A stretch of 64,000 bases of DNA, from contig NZ_RBIR01000004.1 in the NCBI RefSeq assembly GCF_003634095.1, positions 407,954-471,953 on the forward strand. Direction: 5' to 3'. Under the pieces are notes generated by a model that did no database searches, was not told the origin of the DNA, and saw only the letters and a program-made list of their open reading frames with translations. Source of the DNA: Arthrobacter oryzae (GTDB taxonomy: Bacteria > Actinomycetota > Actinomycetes > Actinomycetales > Micrococcaceae). Made by a program: the position numbers and the translations under genes. The stretch's first letter is position 1. The number at the start of each line of letters is the position of its first letter. Shown piece by piece: positions 1 to 8,830 of this stretch.

Positions 1-195
1 GTCGAGCAGGTTGCCCTGCGGCGCGGGGGCAGGGACATCGGCGAGCAGCACAGCCGTTCCCTTATCGATCCCGTCCGGGCTGAAGATCCCTGAGGAGGTC
101 TGCAGCCGCCGCGTCTCGCCGGCAAGGTCCACTGTTAGTGGTTTGCGGGTGAAAGGCCCGGCGGGTTGGGCGCTGAAATAGTGTGCAGACTCCAT
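1..195 (-). CDS. Class I SAM-dependent methyltransferase, N-terminal part only
   Basis: The gene runs off the left edge of the window; 65 codons are visible, starting from an ATG at 195. The product starts MESAHYFSAQPAGPFTRKPL and contains the stretch TSSGIFSPDGIDKGTAVLL, then ends at NLLD, just where a glycine-rich SAM-binding motif would be expected. This start resembles RsmC-like rRNA guanine N2-methyltransferases of actinobacteria, so transfer of a methyl group to RNA is likely, but the catalytic part is outside the window. It is divergent from hflX. The family call rests on recognition of the N-terminal region alone. Confidence 0.6.
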   Translation of the reverse strand, partial: MESAHYFSAQPAGPFTRKPLTVDLAGETRRLQTSSGIFSPDGIDKGTAVLLADVPAPAPQGNLLD

Positions 196-902
196 AGTGG
201 GCCAGATTAGTTGGCGCCCCGCCTGAATGGGAAACCGGGCACCCTGCGGAAGGAAACGGGGCGCCCTGCGGAACTGGAAACCGGATGGACCCCGAACGGC
301 AAACCGGAGCGGAACGGCCTCAGGGCCCGGAGCAGGGCCCGGGACAGAGACAGGGCCAGGGCCCGGGCGGTGGTGACGGGGCCAGTCCGCCGCCCGAAAT
401 GGGGGAGCACCGGGTGTCTGCTACGCTCAATAACATGATCTTGATTTCCAAGTAGCCGGCACGGGTCCACTCCCGTCCCCGCAGCGACGCAGGTAAAACG
501 CCTTCCGCTCAGCGCGCCACCGCACGAGTGAGTCTTCTCACCCGCCGGCGCCCGAACACCTTGGAACCCACCGCTCTTTTTGCACCACGGGTGTCGGGCG
601 GCGCATGTCTTCGAACCCGCCATCCTTGTGGATCGCGGTCCGTTGACAGGCCCCCGGGCCAGGCTCAGCGGACAGCAACCACCTCACTGTGTTTCTCACA
701 GACGGGGTTTCCCGGCGCCCCTCCTCTTCACCCAGCACTTCACCCAGCCACCGCTCCACCGGAGCGCACCCTGCCCCAGGCGCCGTCGCCGCGGGCACTT
801 CAGGAGGCCCGCATGACCCCTCGCCGTCAGCCCAGCGCGAATACCGTCCCACAGAGCAACAATCGGCACTATTCTGAAAGAGCCGAACCCTTAAAGGAGA
901 CC
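196..902. other. 707-bp non-coding region upstream of hflX
   Basis: No gene with coding character is seen here. The left part (about 230-400) is low-complexity and GC-rich, with imperfect direct repeats built on CCCTGCGGAA and on AGGGCCCGG. The right part looks like a long transcribed leader for hflX. It has short hairpins such as GTGAG-TCTT-CTCAC (near 530-545), a T-run at about 577-581, and a long-range pairing of CGCCCGAACACC with GGTGTCGGGCG (one bulged A). An AGGAGG at 802-807 precedes an in-frame ATG at 813, an alternative hflX start. Confidence 0.5.
422..455 (+). promoter_or_regulatory. Candidate leaderless promoter and 6-codon micro-ORF in the hflX leader
   Basis: TACGCT at 422-427 fits the TANNNT -10 pattern and stands exactly 7 nt before ATG at 435. 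That ATG opens a tiny frame reading MILISK followed by TAG (453-455). The same spacing is seen at many annotated starts in this window. HflX genes in some Gram-positive bacteria are controlled by antibiotic-sensing upstream ORFs, so a regulatory peptide is plausible. No strong -35 is visible. Confidence 0.35.
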
Positions 903-2507
903 ATGACCAGCCAGCCCAACACCGGACCCGATTCAGCCGCCCAGGATATGAGTCCTGAGGAGATCCAGGCTGTTATCGACCGGATTCTCTCCAAGGACAC
1001 CCCTGCCCCGAGCACGGGCCGCAGCGCAGGAACCGGTGCCGCCGCCGCACCCGGTACGGGCAGCAGTGGCCCGACGTCGGTGCTCGGCAAGGCACAGGCC
1101 ATCTCGCGCCTGGATGAGGTCTACACCAATTTCGACGGCGACCAGCAAGATCTCGAGGAACGCCATGCGCTGCGCCGCAAGGCCGGGCTGTCCACAGAAC
1201 TCGAAGATGTCACCGAGGTCGAGTATCGGCAGTTGCGACTTGAGCGCGTTGTTTTGGCCGGACTCTGGAGCGAAGGCACCCTCGCAGACGCCGAGAATTC
1301 GCTGCGCGAACTTGCTGCACTCGCCGAAACAGCCGGCTCGGAGGTCCTGGACGGGCTGGTCCAGCGGCGTGCCAAGCCTGACCCCGGAACCTTCCTGGGG
1401 TCCGGTAAGGCGCAGGAACTCAAAGCCATCGTGATGTCCACGGGCGCCGACACCGTAGTTGTCGATGCCGAACTGGCCCCCTCGCAGCGACGCGGCCTGG
1501 AGGACATCGTCAAGGTCAAAGTCATTGACCGCACGGCGCTGATCCTGGACATCTTCGCGCAGCATGCAAAAAGCCGCGAAGGCAAGGCGCAGGTGGAACT
1601 GGCCCAGCTCGAATACCTGCTCCCGCGTCTGCGCGGCTGGGGCGAGTCGATGTCCCGCCAGGCCGGTGGCCAGGTGGGCGGCGCCGGCGCCGGCATGGGT
1701 TCGCGCGGTCCCGGTGAAACGAAGATCGAACTGGACCGGCGGCGGATCCGTACCCGGATGGCCAAGCTGCGGCGTGAAATCGCCGCGATGAAGCCCGCCC
1801 GGGAAACGAAGCGGGCCAACCGCCGTCGTAATGCCGTGCCTTCAGTGGCGATCGCGGGGTACACCAACGCCGGAAAGTCCTCGTTGCTGAACCGGCTGAC
1901 TGACGCCGGCGTCCTGGTGGAGAATGCCCTGTTCGCCACCCTGGATCCCACCGTCCGCAAGGCCGAAACCGCAGACGGACTGGGCTACACCCTGGCAGAC
2001 ACGGTCGGCTTTGTCCGTTCGCTGCCCACCCAGCTCGTGGAGGCGTTCCGCTCCACCTTGGAAGAGGTGGCGGACTCGGACCTGATCCTGCACGTCGTGG
2101 ACGCATCGCACCCTGATCCCGAGGGCCAGATCGCCGCAGTCCGGGCGGTCTTCAGCGATGTCGATGCCCGCAAGGTCCCCGAGATCATTGTCCTGAACAA
2201 GGCCGATGCCGCCGACCCGTTCGTGCTCGAACGGCTCAAGCAGCGCGAACCGCGCCACGTGGTGGTCTCCGCACGCACGGGCGAGGGCATCCCGGAACTG
2301 CTCAAGGCCATCAGCGACGGCATTCCGCGGCCGGGCGTGCGGCTCGAACTGTTGATTCCGTACAACCGCGGGGACCTGCTCAACAAGCTCCACGAGACCG
2401 ACGCCGAGATCCTCAGCCTCGACCACGAGGAAACCGGGACCCGGGCCGTGGTGATGGTGCGCGAAGGACTCGCCGCTGAACTGGATCCCTTCATCAGCAA
2501 TGACTGA
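903..2507 (+). CDS. hflX: Ribosome-associated GTPase HflX
   Basis: HflX is a translational GTPase-like protein that binds stalled or stressed 50S/70S particles and can split or rescue them. The 534-residue product has the HflX N-terminal domain, the glycine-rich linker (RQAGGQVGGAGAGMGSRGPG) and a G domain. The G1 motif is GYTNAGKSS (Lys325), G3 is DTVGF and G4 is NKAD. The chosen ATG at 903 follows AAAGGAG (893-899), although the spacing is short. An in-frame ATG at 813, behind a better spaced AGGAGG, would add 30 residues. The gene overlaps the downstream helicase gene by 8 bp, so the two are probably cotranslated. Confidence 0.95.
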   Translation: MTSQPNTGPDSAAQDMSPEEIQAVIDRILSKDTPAPSTGRSAGTGAAAAPGTGSSGPTSVLGKAQAISRLDEVYTNFDGDQQDLEERHALRRKAGLSTELEDVTEVEYRQLRLERVVLAGLWSEGTLADAENSLRELAALAETAGSEVLDGLVQRRAKPDPGTFLGSGKAQELKAIVMSTGADTVVVDAELAPSQRRGLEDIVKVKVIDRTALILDIFAQHAKSREGKAQVELAQLEYLLPRLRGWGESMSRQAGGQVGGAGAGMGSRGPGETKIELDRRRIRTRMAKLRREIAAMKPARETKRANRRRNAVPSVAIAGYTNAGKSSLLNRLTDAGVLVENALFATLDPTVRKAETADGLGYTLADTVGFVRSLPTQLVEAFRSTLEEVADSDLILHVVDASHPDPEGQIAAVRAVFSDVDARKVPEIIVLNKADAADPFVLERLKQREPRHVVVSARTGEGIPELLKAISDGIPRPGVRLELLIPYNRGDLLNKLHETDAEILSLDHEETGTRAVVMVREGLAAELDPFISND

Positions 2508-4728
2508 GGCCGCCCTGAACACGGCTGACGCCGAAGCGGCAGTCCCGGCGGACGAGACCGGCGGCGGCCGTGCTGAACCCTCCGACAGGGTCGGGGACGG
2601 CGCTGCGGGGGAAGGCGCTGCGGGTAAGGGCGCTGCCGGGGAAGGCACTATGGGGGAAGGTGCTGCGGGTAAGGGCGCTGCAGTGAAGGCCGCGGGCGGC
2701 GAGGAGTTCGTAGTTGAACTGCTCGACCGTGCCGTGTCCGGCATGGGCGGCCAGAGCCGCGACGGCCAGCACGAAATGGCCCGGCAGGTGGCGCGCGCGA
2801 TCGACAGCGGCGACCACCTGCTGGTCCAGGCCGGCACCGGCACCGGCAAGTCCCTGGCCTACCTGATTCCGCTGATCGCCCACTCGCTGACCAGCGACAA
2901 GCCCACCCTCGTCTCCACCGCCACCCTGGCGCTGCAAACGCAGATCGTCGGCCGGGACCTGCCCAGGCTGCTCAAGACCATCACGCCGGCGCTGGAACGG
3001 CCCGTGAAGGTGGCCCTGGTCAAGGGCCGGGCCAACTACGTGTGCCGGCACAAACTCGAGGGCGGGTTCCCGTCCGAGGAACCATCCGAGGGGCAGCTGT
3101 TCTCCCTCGGCGAGGACACGTCCGTGCCGCACTTCGCCGCTGCGCTGGGAGGACCGTCCTCCCAGCTCGGCAAGGAAGTGGTCCGCCTGCGTGAATGGGC
3201 CGAGGATACGGCGACGGGGGACCGCGACGAGCTCATGCCTGGTGTCACCGACCGCGCCTGGCGCCAGGTGTCCGTAACGTCGATGGAGTGCCTCGGCGCC
3301 CAGAAATGCCCCCTCGCTGCCGAATGCTTCAGCGAGCTGGCACGGCAGAACGCAGCGGACGCCGACGTCGTCGTCACCAACCACGCCATGCTTGCCGTCA
3401 GCGCCTTCGAAGGCCTGGCGGTGCTGCCCGAATACGACGTCGTGGTGGTGGACGAAGCGCACGAACTTCAGGACCGGGTGACAGGCGCGGTCTCCGGCCA
3501 GCTCTCGGTGGCGATGGTGCATGCCGCCGCTTCGGGCGCCCGCAAGCACACGGGCATCACTGTGGATGCGCTGAACAATGCCGCCTCCCATCTGGAAATG
3601 GCGATCGACGGCGTCCCCAGCGGGCTGATGCCCAACGGGCTGAACAGTGAACAGCTGGACTGCATCGACCAGTTGCGCGACGCCTGCCGTGCCGCACTGT
3701 CTGATTCCAAGGGGGACAGCTCCGTGTCGGCCGACGGCGGACGGCAGCTGGCCCGGTCGCGCCTGATGGTCATCCTGGAACTTTGCGAACGGCTCCTGGC
3801 CGCGCGGGAGAACCGCGAGGTCGTCTGGTTCTCCCGCAACAGCAGCTTCGACCCGGCCCAGGGCTACTCCCAGCCGGACGAGAGTGCGCCGGCGTTGGTC
3901 AATGTTGCTCCGCTAAGCGTGGCGGGGCGTCTGCGTGAGGGACTCTTCGCGGACCACACGGTCATCCTGACGTCGGCCACGCTGGCCATCGGAGCGGCGT
4001 TCGAACCTGCCGCCGGGGGCCTCGGCCTTGTGGGGAACGGCGCACCGAGCTGGACCGGCGTCGATGTCGGATCACCCTTCGACTACCCCAAACAGGGCAT
4101 CCTCTATGTTGCCCGGCACCTGCCCAAGCCCGGCCGCGGGACGTCCCCTGAGGCGTTGGACGAACTTGAGAAGCTGATCCGTGCGTCCGGGGGCGGCGCC
4201 CTGTGCCTGTTCTCATCGCGGCGCGCGGCGGAGGAGGCGGCCGAGGCCATGCGGCCCCGGCTGGACGTCAGCATCCTGTGCCAGGGGGAGTCCAGCATGA
4301 CAGCGCTGGTGCGGCAGTTTGCCGACGAACCCGACACATGTTTGTTCGGAACCATGTCCCTCTGGCAGGGGGTGGACGTTCCCGGGGTGTCCTGCCGCCT
4401 GGTGGTCATTGACCGGATTCCGTTCCCGCGGCCGGACGACCCGCTCATGACGGCGCGTTCCCGGGCCGTGGCCCAAGCCGGAGGCAACGGCTTCATGTCA
4501 GTTTCGGCGACGCACGCCGCGATCCGCCTCGCGCAGGGTGCCGGCCGGCTGATCCGCTCGACCTCGGACAAGGGTGTGGTGGCGGTGCTGGACTCCAGAC
4601 TGTCAACGGAGCGTTACGGCGGGTTCCTCCGCGCCGCCCTTCCGCCTTTCTGGCCGACCACCGATCAGTCAATCGCCGTGGCCGCACTGCAGCGCCTGGC
4701 GAAGGAACCCGGACAGCCGGCCAAGTAG
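2500..4728 (+). CDS. DinG/XPD-type ATP-dependent DNA helicase
   Basis: This is a superfamily 2 helicase of the DinG/YoaA group, which unwinds DNA 5' to 3' and is used in replication and repair. The 742 residues show Walker A GTGTGKS (Lys117), a DEAH box (VVDEAHEL, Asp318), the cysteine pattern of an iron-sulfur insert (CRHK, then CLGAQKC and CF), and C-terminal motifs with a Q/R-rich end (RLAQGAGRLIR). The ATG at 2500 overlaps the hflX stop by 8 bp. The first 70 residues are low-complexity and contain a 15-bp tandem repeat, so the conserved protein begins at about residue 75. The placement close to lexA suits a repair role, but no LexA box is seen at this gene. Confidence 0.9.
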   Translation: MTEAALNTADAEAAVPADETGGGRAEPSDRVGDGAAGEGAAGKGAAGEGTMGEGAAGKGAAVKAAGGEEFVVELLDRAVSGMGGQSRDGQHEMARQVARAIDSGDHLLVQAGTGTGKSLAYLIPLIAHSLTSDKPTLVSTATLALQTQIVGRDLPRLLKTITPALERPVKVALVKGRANYVCRHKLEGGFPSEEPSEGQLFSLGEDTSVPHFAAALGGPSSQLGKEVVRLREWAEDTATGDRDELMPGVTDRAWRQVSVTSMECLGAQKCPLAAECFSELARQNAADADVVVTNHAMLAVSAFEGLAVLPEYDVVVVDEAHELQDRVTGAVSGQLSVAMVHAAASGARKHTGITVDALNNAASHLEMAIDGVPSGLMPNGLNSEQLDCIDQLRDACRAALSDSKGDSSVSADGGRQLARSRLMVILELCERLLAARENREVVWFSRNSSFDPAQGYSQPDESAPALVNVAPLSVAGRLREGLFADHTVILTSATLAIGAAFEPAAGGLGLVGNGAPSWTGVDVGSPFDYPKQGILYVARHLPKPGRGTSPEALDELEKLIRASGGGALCLFSSRRAAEEAAEAMRPRLDVSILCQGESSMTALVRQFADEPDTCLFGTMSLWQGVDVPGVSCRLVVIDRIPFPRPDDPLMTARSRAVAQAGGNGFMSVSATHAAIRLAQGAGRLIRSTSDKGVVAVLDSRLSTERYGGFLRAALPPFWPTTDQSIAVAALQRLAKEPGQPAK
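2599..2688 (+). repeat. Six tandem 15-bp units inside the helicase gene
   Basis: Six 15-bp units run in frame, the first being GGCGCTGCGGGGGAA. They encode GAAGE, GAAGK, GAAGE, GTMGE, GAAGK and GAAVK (residues 34-63). The units differ from each other by a few bases and alternate acidic and basic residues. The repeat lies in the unstructured N-terminal extension, where length changes in steps of five residues would be tolerated. Confidence 0.9.
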
Positions 4729-4741
4729 GCCGGTGCGGGGA

Positions 4742-5204
4742 GTCAACTGCCGGGCGATAACTGCCGGGCGATAACTGCCGGGCGGGGGCCCGGAGCCGGG
4801 CGCAGCCGGCGGAGCCGACGGAGCGTGACGCTCCTGCCCGGTTGCTTTCCGTCTTCCTCCGGGCGCCCGCGGAATACCGGCGTCGTCTGGGGACCGGTGG
4901 GCCCTGCACCAGGAGTAACCGGGCAGGAACGCACGAGGGCCCCGTCCGACGTCGTCCGGGGACCGGTGGCCCTTCTGCCGCGAGTAACCGGGCAGGAACC
5001 CACGAGGGTCCCGCCCGGCGTCGTCCAGGGACGAGTGGGCCGCTGTGCGGGGCGTCAACTGCCGGGCGTTAGCTGCTGGCGCCCGGAGCCCGACGCAGCC
5101 GGCGGAGCGTGACGCTCCTGCCCGGTTGCTTTCCGTCCTCCTCCGGGCGCCCGCGGAATACCGGCGTCGTCCGGGGACCAGTGACCCTTCTGCCGGGAGT
5201 AACC
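4742..5204. repeat. Duplicated intergenic block with tandem 69-bp units
   Basis: The 543-bp gap between the helicase gene and lexA holds no gene and is largely repeated sequence. A block starting GTCAACTGCCGGGCG occurs at about 4742-4920 and again, shorter, at about 5054-5204. A unit starting GTAACCGGGCAGGAAC occurs at 4915, 4984 and 5199; the first two are 69 bp apart. Each unit continues with a near copy of the left arm of the 42-bp palindrome at 5214-5255. GGAGCG-TGA-CGCTCC hairpins occur in both large copies. The layout suggests repeated duplication of a terminator region. Confidence 0.85.
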
Positions 5205-5213
5205 GGGCAGGAA

Positions 5214-5255
5214 CGCACGAGGGCCCCGTCCGACGTCGGACGGGGCCCTCGTGCG
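5214..5255. terminator. Perfect 42-bp palindrome, probable bidirectional terminator
   Basis: The sequence is a perfect palindrome with 21-base arms, from CGCACGAGGGCCCC to GGGGCCCTCGTGCG, centred on CGACGTCG. It lies 17 bp past the lexA stop and would form a very stable hairpin in transcripts from either side. There is no T-run, as is common for actinobacterial terminators. Broken copies of its left arm are repeated upstream. Confidence 0.75.
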
Positions 5256-5271
5256 CTGGTGCTGTCGGGCT

Positions 5272-6021
5272 TTACAGGGAGCGGAGGACCGAGACGACCT
5301 TGCCCATGATGACGGCGTGGTCGCCGAGGATGGGCTCGTACTGGGTGTTCTGCGGCAGGAGCCAGGTGTGGCCGTCCCGCTGCCGGAACGTCTTGACGGT
5401 GGCTTCATCGTCCAGCAGCGCGGCAACAATGTCGCCGTTCATGGCATCACCCTGGCGGCGGACAACCACCCAGTCGCCGTCGCAGATGGCGGCGTCAATC
5501 ATCGAGTCGCCCGCCACTTTGAGCATGAAGAGCTCGCCATGACCCACGAGTTGGCGCGGCAGGGGCATGACGTCTTCCACCACCTGGTCGGCGAGGATGG
5601 GGCCGCCGGCCGCGATCCGGCCGACCAGCGGTACCATTGCCGTGTCGGTGGCGCTGGCGAGCTCAGTCACGGACAGGCCGCCGACGGCGCGCAGGCCACT
5701 GGACTTCTCGACTCCGGAAATGGACGTGGTTCCCTCGTCCAGGGTCAGCGGCATGAGCACTTCCATTGCCCGCGGGCGCTTCGGGTCGCGCCGCAAGTAG
5801 CCGAGTTTTTCAAGCTGGGAGAGCTGATGGGTGACGCTCGACAAGCTGGCTAGCCCAACGGTGTCGCCGATCTCCCGCATCGAAGGCGGGTAGCCGTTGT
5901 CCGTGACGGAACGCTGGATCGTCTCTAGGATCTTCTTCTGCCGGACGGTGAGGCTCTTAGGGGCCCGTGCGGGCTGGGCGCCCCGTGAGGTGGCCCTGCC
6001 GCCGGTGGCTTGTGCTGCCAT
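5272..6021 (-). CDS. lexA: LexA repressor
   Basis: LexA represses the SOS regulon and inactivates itself by cleavage when RecA is active on single-stranded DNA. The 249 residues include a winged-helix DNA-binding domain ([16 protein letters not shown] to [10 protein letters not shown]) after a roughly 23-residue basic lead. The scissile Ala138-Gly139 (GRIAAGGPI) and the Ser173 (AGDSMIDA)/Lys210 (ATVKTF) protease dyad are present. The ATG follows GGAAAGG. Two LexA-like operators lie upstream in the region shared with the divergent LysM gene, so autoregulation is expected. Confidence 0.97.
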   Translation of the reverse strand: MAAQATGGRATSRGAQPARAPKSLTVRQKKILETIQRSVTDNGYPPSMREIGDTVGLASLSSVTHQLSQLEKLGYLRRDPKRPRAMEVLMPLTLDEGTTSISGVEKSSGLRAVGGLSVTELASATDTAMVPLVGRIAAGGPILADQVVEDVMPLPRQLVGHGELFMLKVAGDSMIDAAICDGDWVVVRRQGDAMNGDIVAALLDDEATVKTFRQRDGHTWLLPQNTQYEPILGDHAVIMGKVVSVLRSL

Positions 6022-6176
6022 GTTTCGCCAACGCCTTTCCGTTTCACCCGGCCGCCGTGGCTGCTGTCGCCGGGTACTTCCGGCCTGAAATGTCAGACCC
6101 GCCTGATCAACTACCGATGAACGAGTTCACGAGTGGTTGTTCCCTCCCTCAAAAGTAGGCCAGCCGCAGAACTTTT

Positions 6177-6192
6177 TCAAACATTTGTTCTA
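6177..6192. promoter_or_regulatory. LexA box, degenerate, lexA-proximal
   Basis: TCAAACATTTGTTCTA differs at two symmetric positions from the actinobacterial SOS box TCGAAC-N4-GTTCGA. It lies about 155 bp upstream of the lexA start codon, between lexA and the LysM gene, where it can serve lexA autoregulation. Confidence 0.65.
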
Positions 6193-6243
6193 GCGAGTCT
6201 CGACATCGTTCGTTATTAAGTGCTAAAACAGAACAAGCAGGAT

Positions 6244-6259
6244 TCGAATATGTATTCGA
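6244..6259. promoter_or_regulatory. LexA box, symmetric, between lexA and the LysM gene
   Basis: TCGAATATGTATTCGA is a perfect inverted repeat (TCGAAT/ATTCGA) one base per arm away from the SOS box consensus. It lies about 118 bp upstream of the LysM start. Further GAAC/GTTC half-sites follow (GAACATCGTTAGGTTC at 6280-6295, and a TTCGAA near 6300). Confidence 0.75.
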
Positions 6260-6376
6260 TTCCGGGATGCAGGCTTTGCGAACATCGTTAGGTTCTATGT
6301 TCGAAGATTAGGTCGGTTGGCGGCGCGTATATGGAGTACGCCGGGCGGCAACGTATGGTCCAGGAGGGCTCAATTC

Positions 6377-6946
6377 ATGTCAGCAGCAAGCGCGGTACAC
6401 GGCACGTTCGTCCGTAGCGTCAAGGATCACCGCGGCAGCGCAGGTCCCCGCCGAGCCGCCTATCAGGACGGCTTCGCCCAGCACGACGGCGCTGCCGGCC
6501 GGGGTGGCTCGGGCTACGGAAACGTCTATCCGATCAACGCGGGCCGCCGCGAGTCCGTGTCGACGTCCGCGCCGTCAACGCTGCCGGCCATGGGCTCTGT
6601 GGGACGTCAGGGGAAGGCGGGGCTTGAGAAGCAGCCGCCGCTGCGGCTTACCCGGCGCGGACGCTTCGTCTTCTTCGGTGTCCCGCTGATCCTGCTGGCG
6701 GCATTTCTGCTCTCGCTCAGCGGATTTCTCAACGCGCCGGCGAAGGCCGCAGATTCCGCCGACCAACTCTCGGTGACGCCGACTGTCTCCGTGACAGTGC
6801 AGCCGGGGGAGTCGCTCTGGGCCATTGCGGGGTCCGTGGCGCCGGGGCGTGATCCCCGCGATGTCGTTGCCGATATCGTGCAGCTGAACAACCTGGACGC
6901 CGCGCGCGTGATGCCGGGCCAGCAGCTCTTCGTCCCGGCCAAATAA
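6377..6946 (+). CDS. LysM-domain membrane protein, likely SOS cell-division inhibitor (YneA/DivS/Rv2719c role)
   Basis: The 189-residue product has a basic, glycine-rich cytoplasmic part (1-95), one membrane segment (VFFGVPLILLAAFLLSLSGF, about 100-120) and a C-terminal LysM domain (VTVQPGESLWAIAGSVAPG to MPGQQLFVPAK) that would bind peptidoglycan outside the cell. The ATG at 6377 follows AGGAGG at 6362-6367. The gene is divergent from lexA and shares LexA boxes with it. This is the arrangement of Bacillus yneA and mycobacterial Rv2719c, SOS-induced proteins that delay division. Function is inferred from architecture and position; a plain LysM cell-wall protein is the alternative. Confidence 0.8.
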   Translation: MSAASAVHGTFVRSVKDHRGSAGPRRAAYQDGFAQHDGAAGRGGSGYGNVYPINAGRRESVSTSAPSTLPAMGSVGRQGKAGLEKQPPLRLTRRGRFVFFGVPLILLAAFLLSLSGFLNAPAKAADSADQLSVTPTVSVTVQPGESLWAIAGSVAPGRDPRDVVADIVQLNNLDAARVMPGQQLFVPAK

Positions 6947-7002
6947 CGTCCCGTAAGCGGCGTCGCGGGCGTCACAGTTTCAGCGCTCGTCGCGCAAGCA
7001 CT

Positions 7003-7014
7003 TAAACTGGTCAC
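7003..7014 (+). promoter_or_regulatory. Leaderless-type promoter of hisC
   Basis: TAAACT (7003-7008) matches TANNNT and is followed by exactly 6 nt before the GTG start at 7015. No Shine-Dalgarno is present, so the transcript probably begins at the start codon. Confidence 0.6.
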
Positions 7015-8133
7015 GTGACCGACCAGCTTGAGCGCCTCAACCGCCTGCCCCTCCGAACCAATCTCCGCGGACTGCGCCCGTACGGCGCGCCCCAGTTGGA
7101 CGTCCCCATCCTGCTTAACGTCAACGAGAACACCCACGGTGTCCCGGCCGACGTCCGGGCGGCCATCGCAGAAGCTGTAAGCGCCGCAGCCGCCGGGCTG
7201 AACCGCTACCCGGACCGGGAGTTCAGCGAACTGCGTGAAGCCCTCGCCGAGTACCTTGGCCATGGCCTGGACGCCGACAATATCTGGGCCGCGAACGGTT
7301 CCAACGAAGTCCTCCAGCAAATCCTCCAGGCCTTCGGCGGCCCCGGCCGGACCGCGCTCGGGTTCCCTCCCACGTACTCGATGTACCCGCTGCTGGCCGC
7401 CGGGACTGATACCGAGTACGTCGTCGGGGTCCGCGCGGCGGACTACGGCCTCAGTGCGGAATCGGCGGCCCGGCAGGTCCGGGAACTTCAGCCCAACATC
7501 GTTTTCCTCTGCTCCCCTAACAACCCCACCGGCACCGGGCTGGGACTTGATGTGGTCGAGGCCGTTTACGAGGCCGGCGAGGCCAGCCAGACGATCGTGA
7601 TCGTCGACGAGGCCTACCACGAATTTGCCCACGACGGCACGCCCAGTGCCCTCACACTGCTGCCCGGCAGGGAGCGGCTCATCGTCTCGCGGACCATGAG
7701 CAAGGCGTTCGCCCTTGCCGGCGCGCGCCTGGGCTACATGGCCGCGGCCCCGGAAGTCGCCGACGCCCTCCGCCTGGTCCGCCTTCCGTACCACCTCTCC
7801 GCCATCACCCAGGCAACAGCCCTTGCTGCCCTGAACCACCGGGTGGCACTCATGGCGGACGTCGAAGACATCAAACGCCAGCGCGACCGCATTGTGTCGG
7901 AACTGATCCGGCTGGGCCTCAAGCCGGCCGCCTCTGATTCGAACTACGTGTTCTTCGGCGGACTCGAAAACCCCCACGAAGTCTGGCAGCGCCTCCTGGA
8001 CGCCGGAGTTCTGATCCGCGACGTCGGCATCCCCGGGCACCTTCGCGTGACCGCCGGCACTGAGACGGAAACCACAGCCTTCCTCGAAAGCCTCGAGCGC
8101 ATCCTGACCAGCCCGGCAAAGCCGCAGGCCTAG
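7015..8133 (+). CDS. hisC: Histidinol-phosphate aminotransferase
   Basis: HisC is a PLP enzyme that converts imidazole-acetol phosphate and glutamate to histidinol phosphate. The 372-residue fold type I aminotransferase has NENTHGVP near the start, the PNNPTG turn, the VDEAYHEF stretch and the PLP lysine in [18 protein letters not shown] (Lys230). The GTG start has no ribosome-binding site but a TAAACT at -12. It opens the his operon (hisC-hisB-hisH-small ORF-priA). hisD, often just upstream in actinobacteria, is not here; a LysM gene is. Confidence 0.96.
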   Translation: MTDQLERLNRLPLRTNLRGLRPYGAPQLDVPILLNVNENTHGVPADVRAAIAEAVSAAAAGLNRYPDREFSELREALAEYLGHGLDADNIWAANGSNEVLQQILQAFGGPGRTALGFPPTYSMYPLLAAGTDTEYVVGVRAADYGLSAESAARQVRELQPNIVFLCSPNNPTGTGLGLDVVEAVYEAGEASQTIVIVDEAYHEFAHDGTPSALTLLPGRERLIVSRTMSKAFALAGARLGYMAAAPEVADALRLVRLPYHLSAITQATALAALNHRVALMADVEDIKRQRDRIVSELIRLGLKPAASDSNYVFFGGLENPHEVWQRLLDAGVLIRDVGIPGHLRVTAGTETETTAFLESLERILTSPAKPQA

Positions 8134-8203
8134 ACTTATCGGGGAGCCAGAGCGCCCCGCCAGACTGCCCAGCACGCTGCCTTCTCCCAAAGGACACATC
8201 TAC

Positions 8204-8830
8204 ATGAGCAACACCGGATCCACCGCCGCCGAGGGCCGGACCGCACGCATGGAACGGACCACCAGTGAGTCCTCGGTGCTGGTCGAGATCAACCTGGACG
8301 GCACAGGGGTCTCGGACATCAGCACGTCGGTCCCGTTCTACGACCACATGCTGACGGCACTGAGCAAGCACTCCCTCATTGACATGACCGTCAAGGCCAC
8401 GGGCGACACCCACATCGATGTCCACCACACCGTCGAGGACGTGGCCATCACATTCGGCGAGGTGCTGCGGACCGCCCTGGGCAACAAGGCCGGCATACGC
8501 CGCTTCGGCGAGGCGACCGTTCCCCTGGACGAGGCCCTGGCACAAGCCGTCGTCGACGTCTCAGGCCGGCCGTACCTGGTTCACGCCGGGGAACCTGCAG
8601 GCCAGGAATACCACCTGATCGGCGGCCACTTCACCGGCTCGCTGACCCGCCACGTCTTCGAGGCAATCACGCTTCACGCAGGAATCTGCCTGCACATGAA
8701 CGTCACCGCCGGACGCGATCCCCACCACATCGTGGAGGCCCAGTTCAAGGCCTTTGCCCGTGCGCTGCGCGCGGCCGTGGAACCCGATCCCCGCGTCGAA
8801 GGCATCCCGTCCACCAAGGGCGCCTTGTGA
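8204..8830 (+). CDS. hisB: Imidazoleglycerol-phosphate dehydratase
   Basis: HisB is a manganese-dependent enzyme that dehydrates imidazole glycerol phosphate to imidazole-acetol phosphate. The 208-residue product is a stand-alone dehydratase, without the phosphatase domain of the enterobacterial fusion. It shows the duplicated metal-binding motifs ([19 protein letters not shown]; later [19 protein letters not shown]). The ATG at 8204 follows AAAGGAC. It lies 70 bp after hisC and overlaps hisH by 4 bp (GTGA). Confidence 0.97.
   Translation: MSNTGSTAAEGRTARMERTTSESSVLVEINLDGTGVSDISTSVPFYDHMLTALSKHSLIDMTVKATGDTHIDVHHTVEDVAITFGEVLRTALGNKAGIRRFGEATVPLDEALAQAVVDVSGRPYLVHAGEPAGQEYHLIGGHFTGSLTRHVFEAITLHAGICLHMNVTAGRDPHHIVEAQFKAFARALRAAVEPDPRVEGIPSTKGAL

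Noticed and set aside
528..812. Upstream extension of the hflX frame
   Set aside because: No ribosome-binding site and a Pro/Arg/Ser-rich sequence unlike HflX. Starts at 903 (preferred) or 813 remain.
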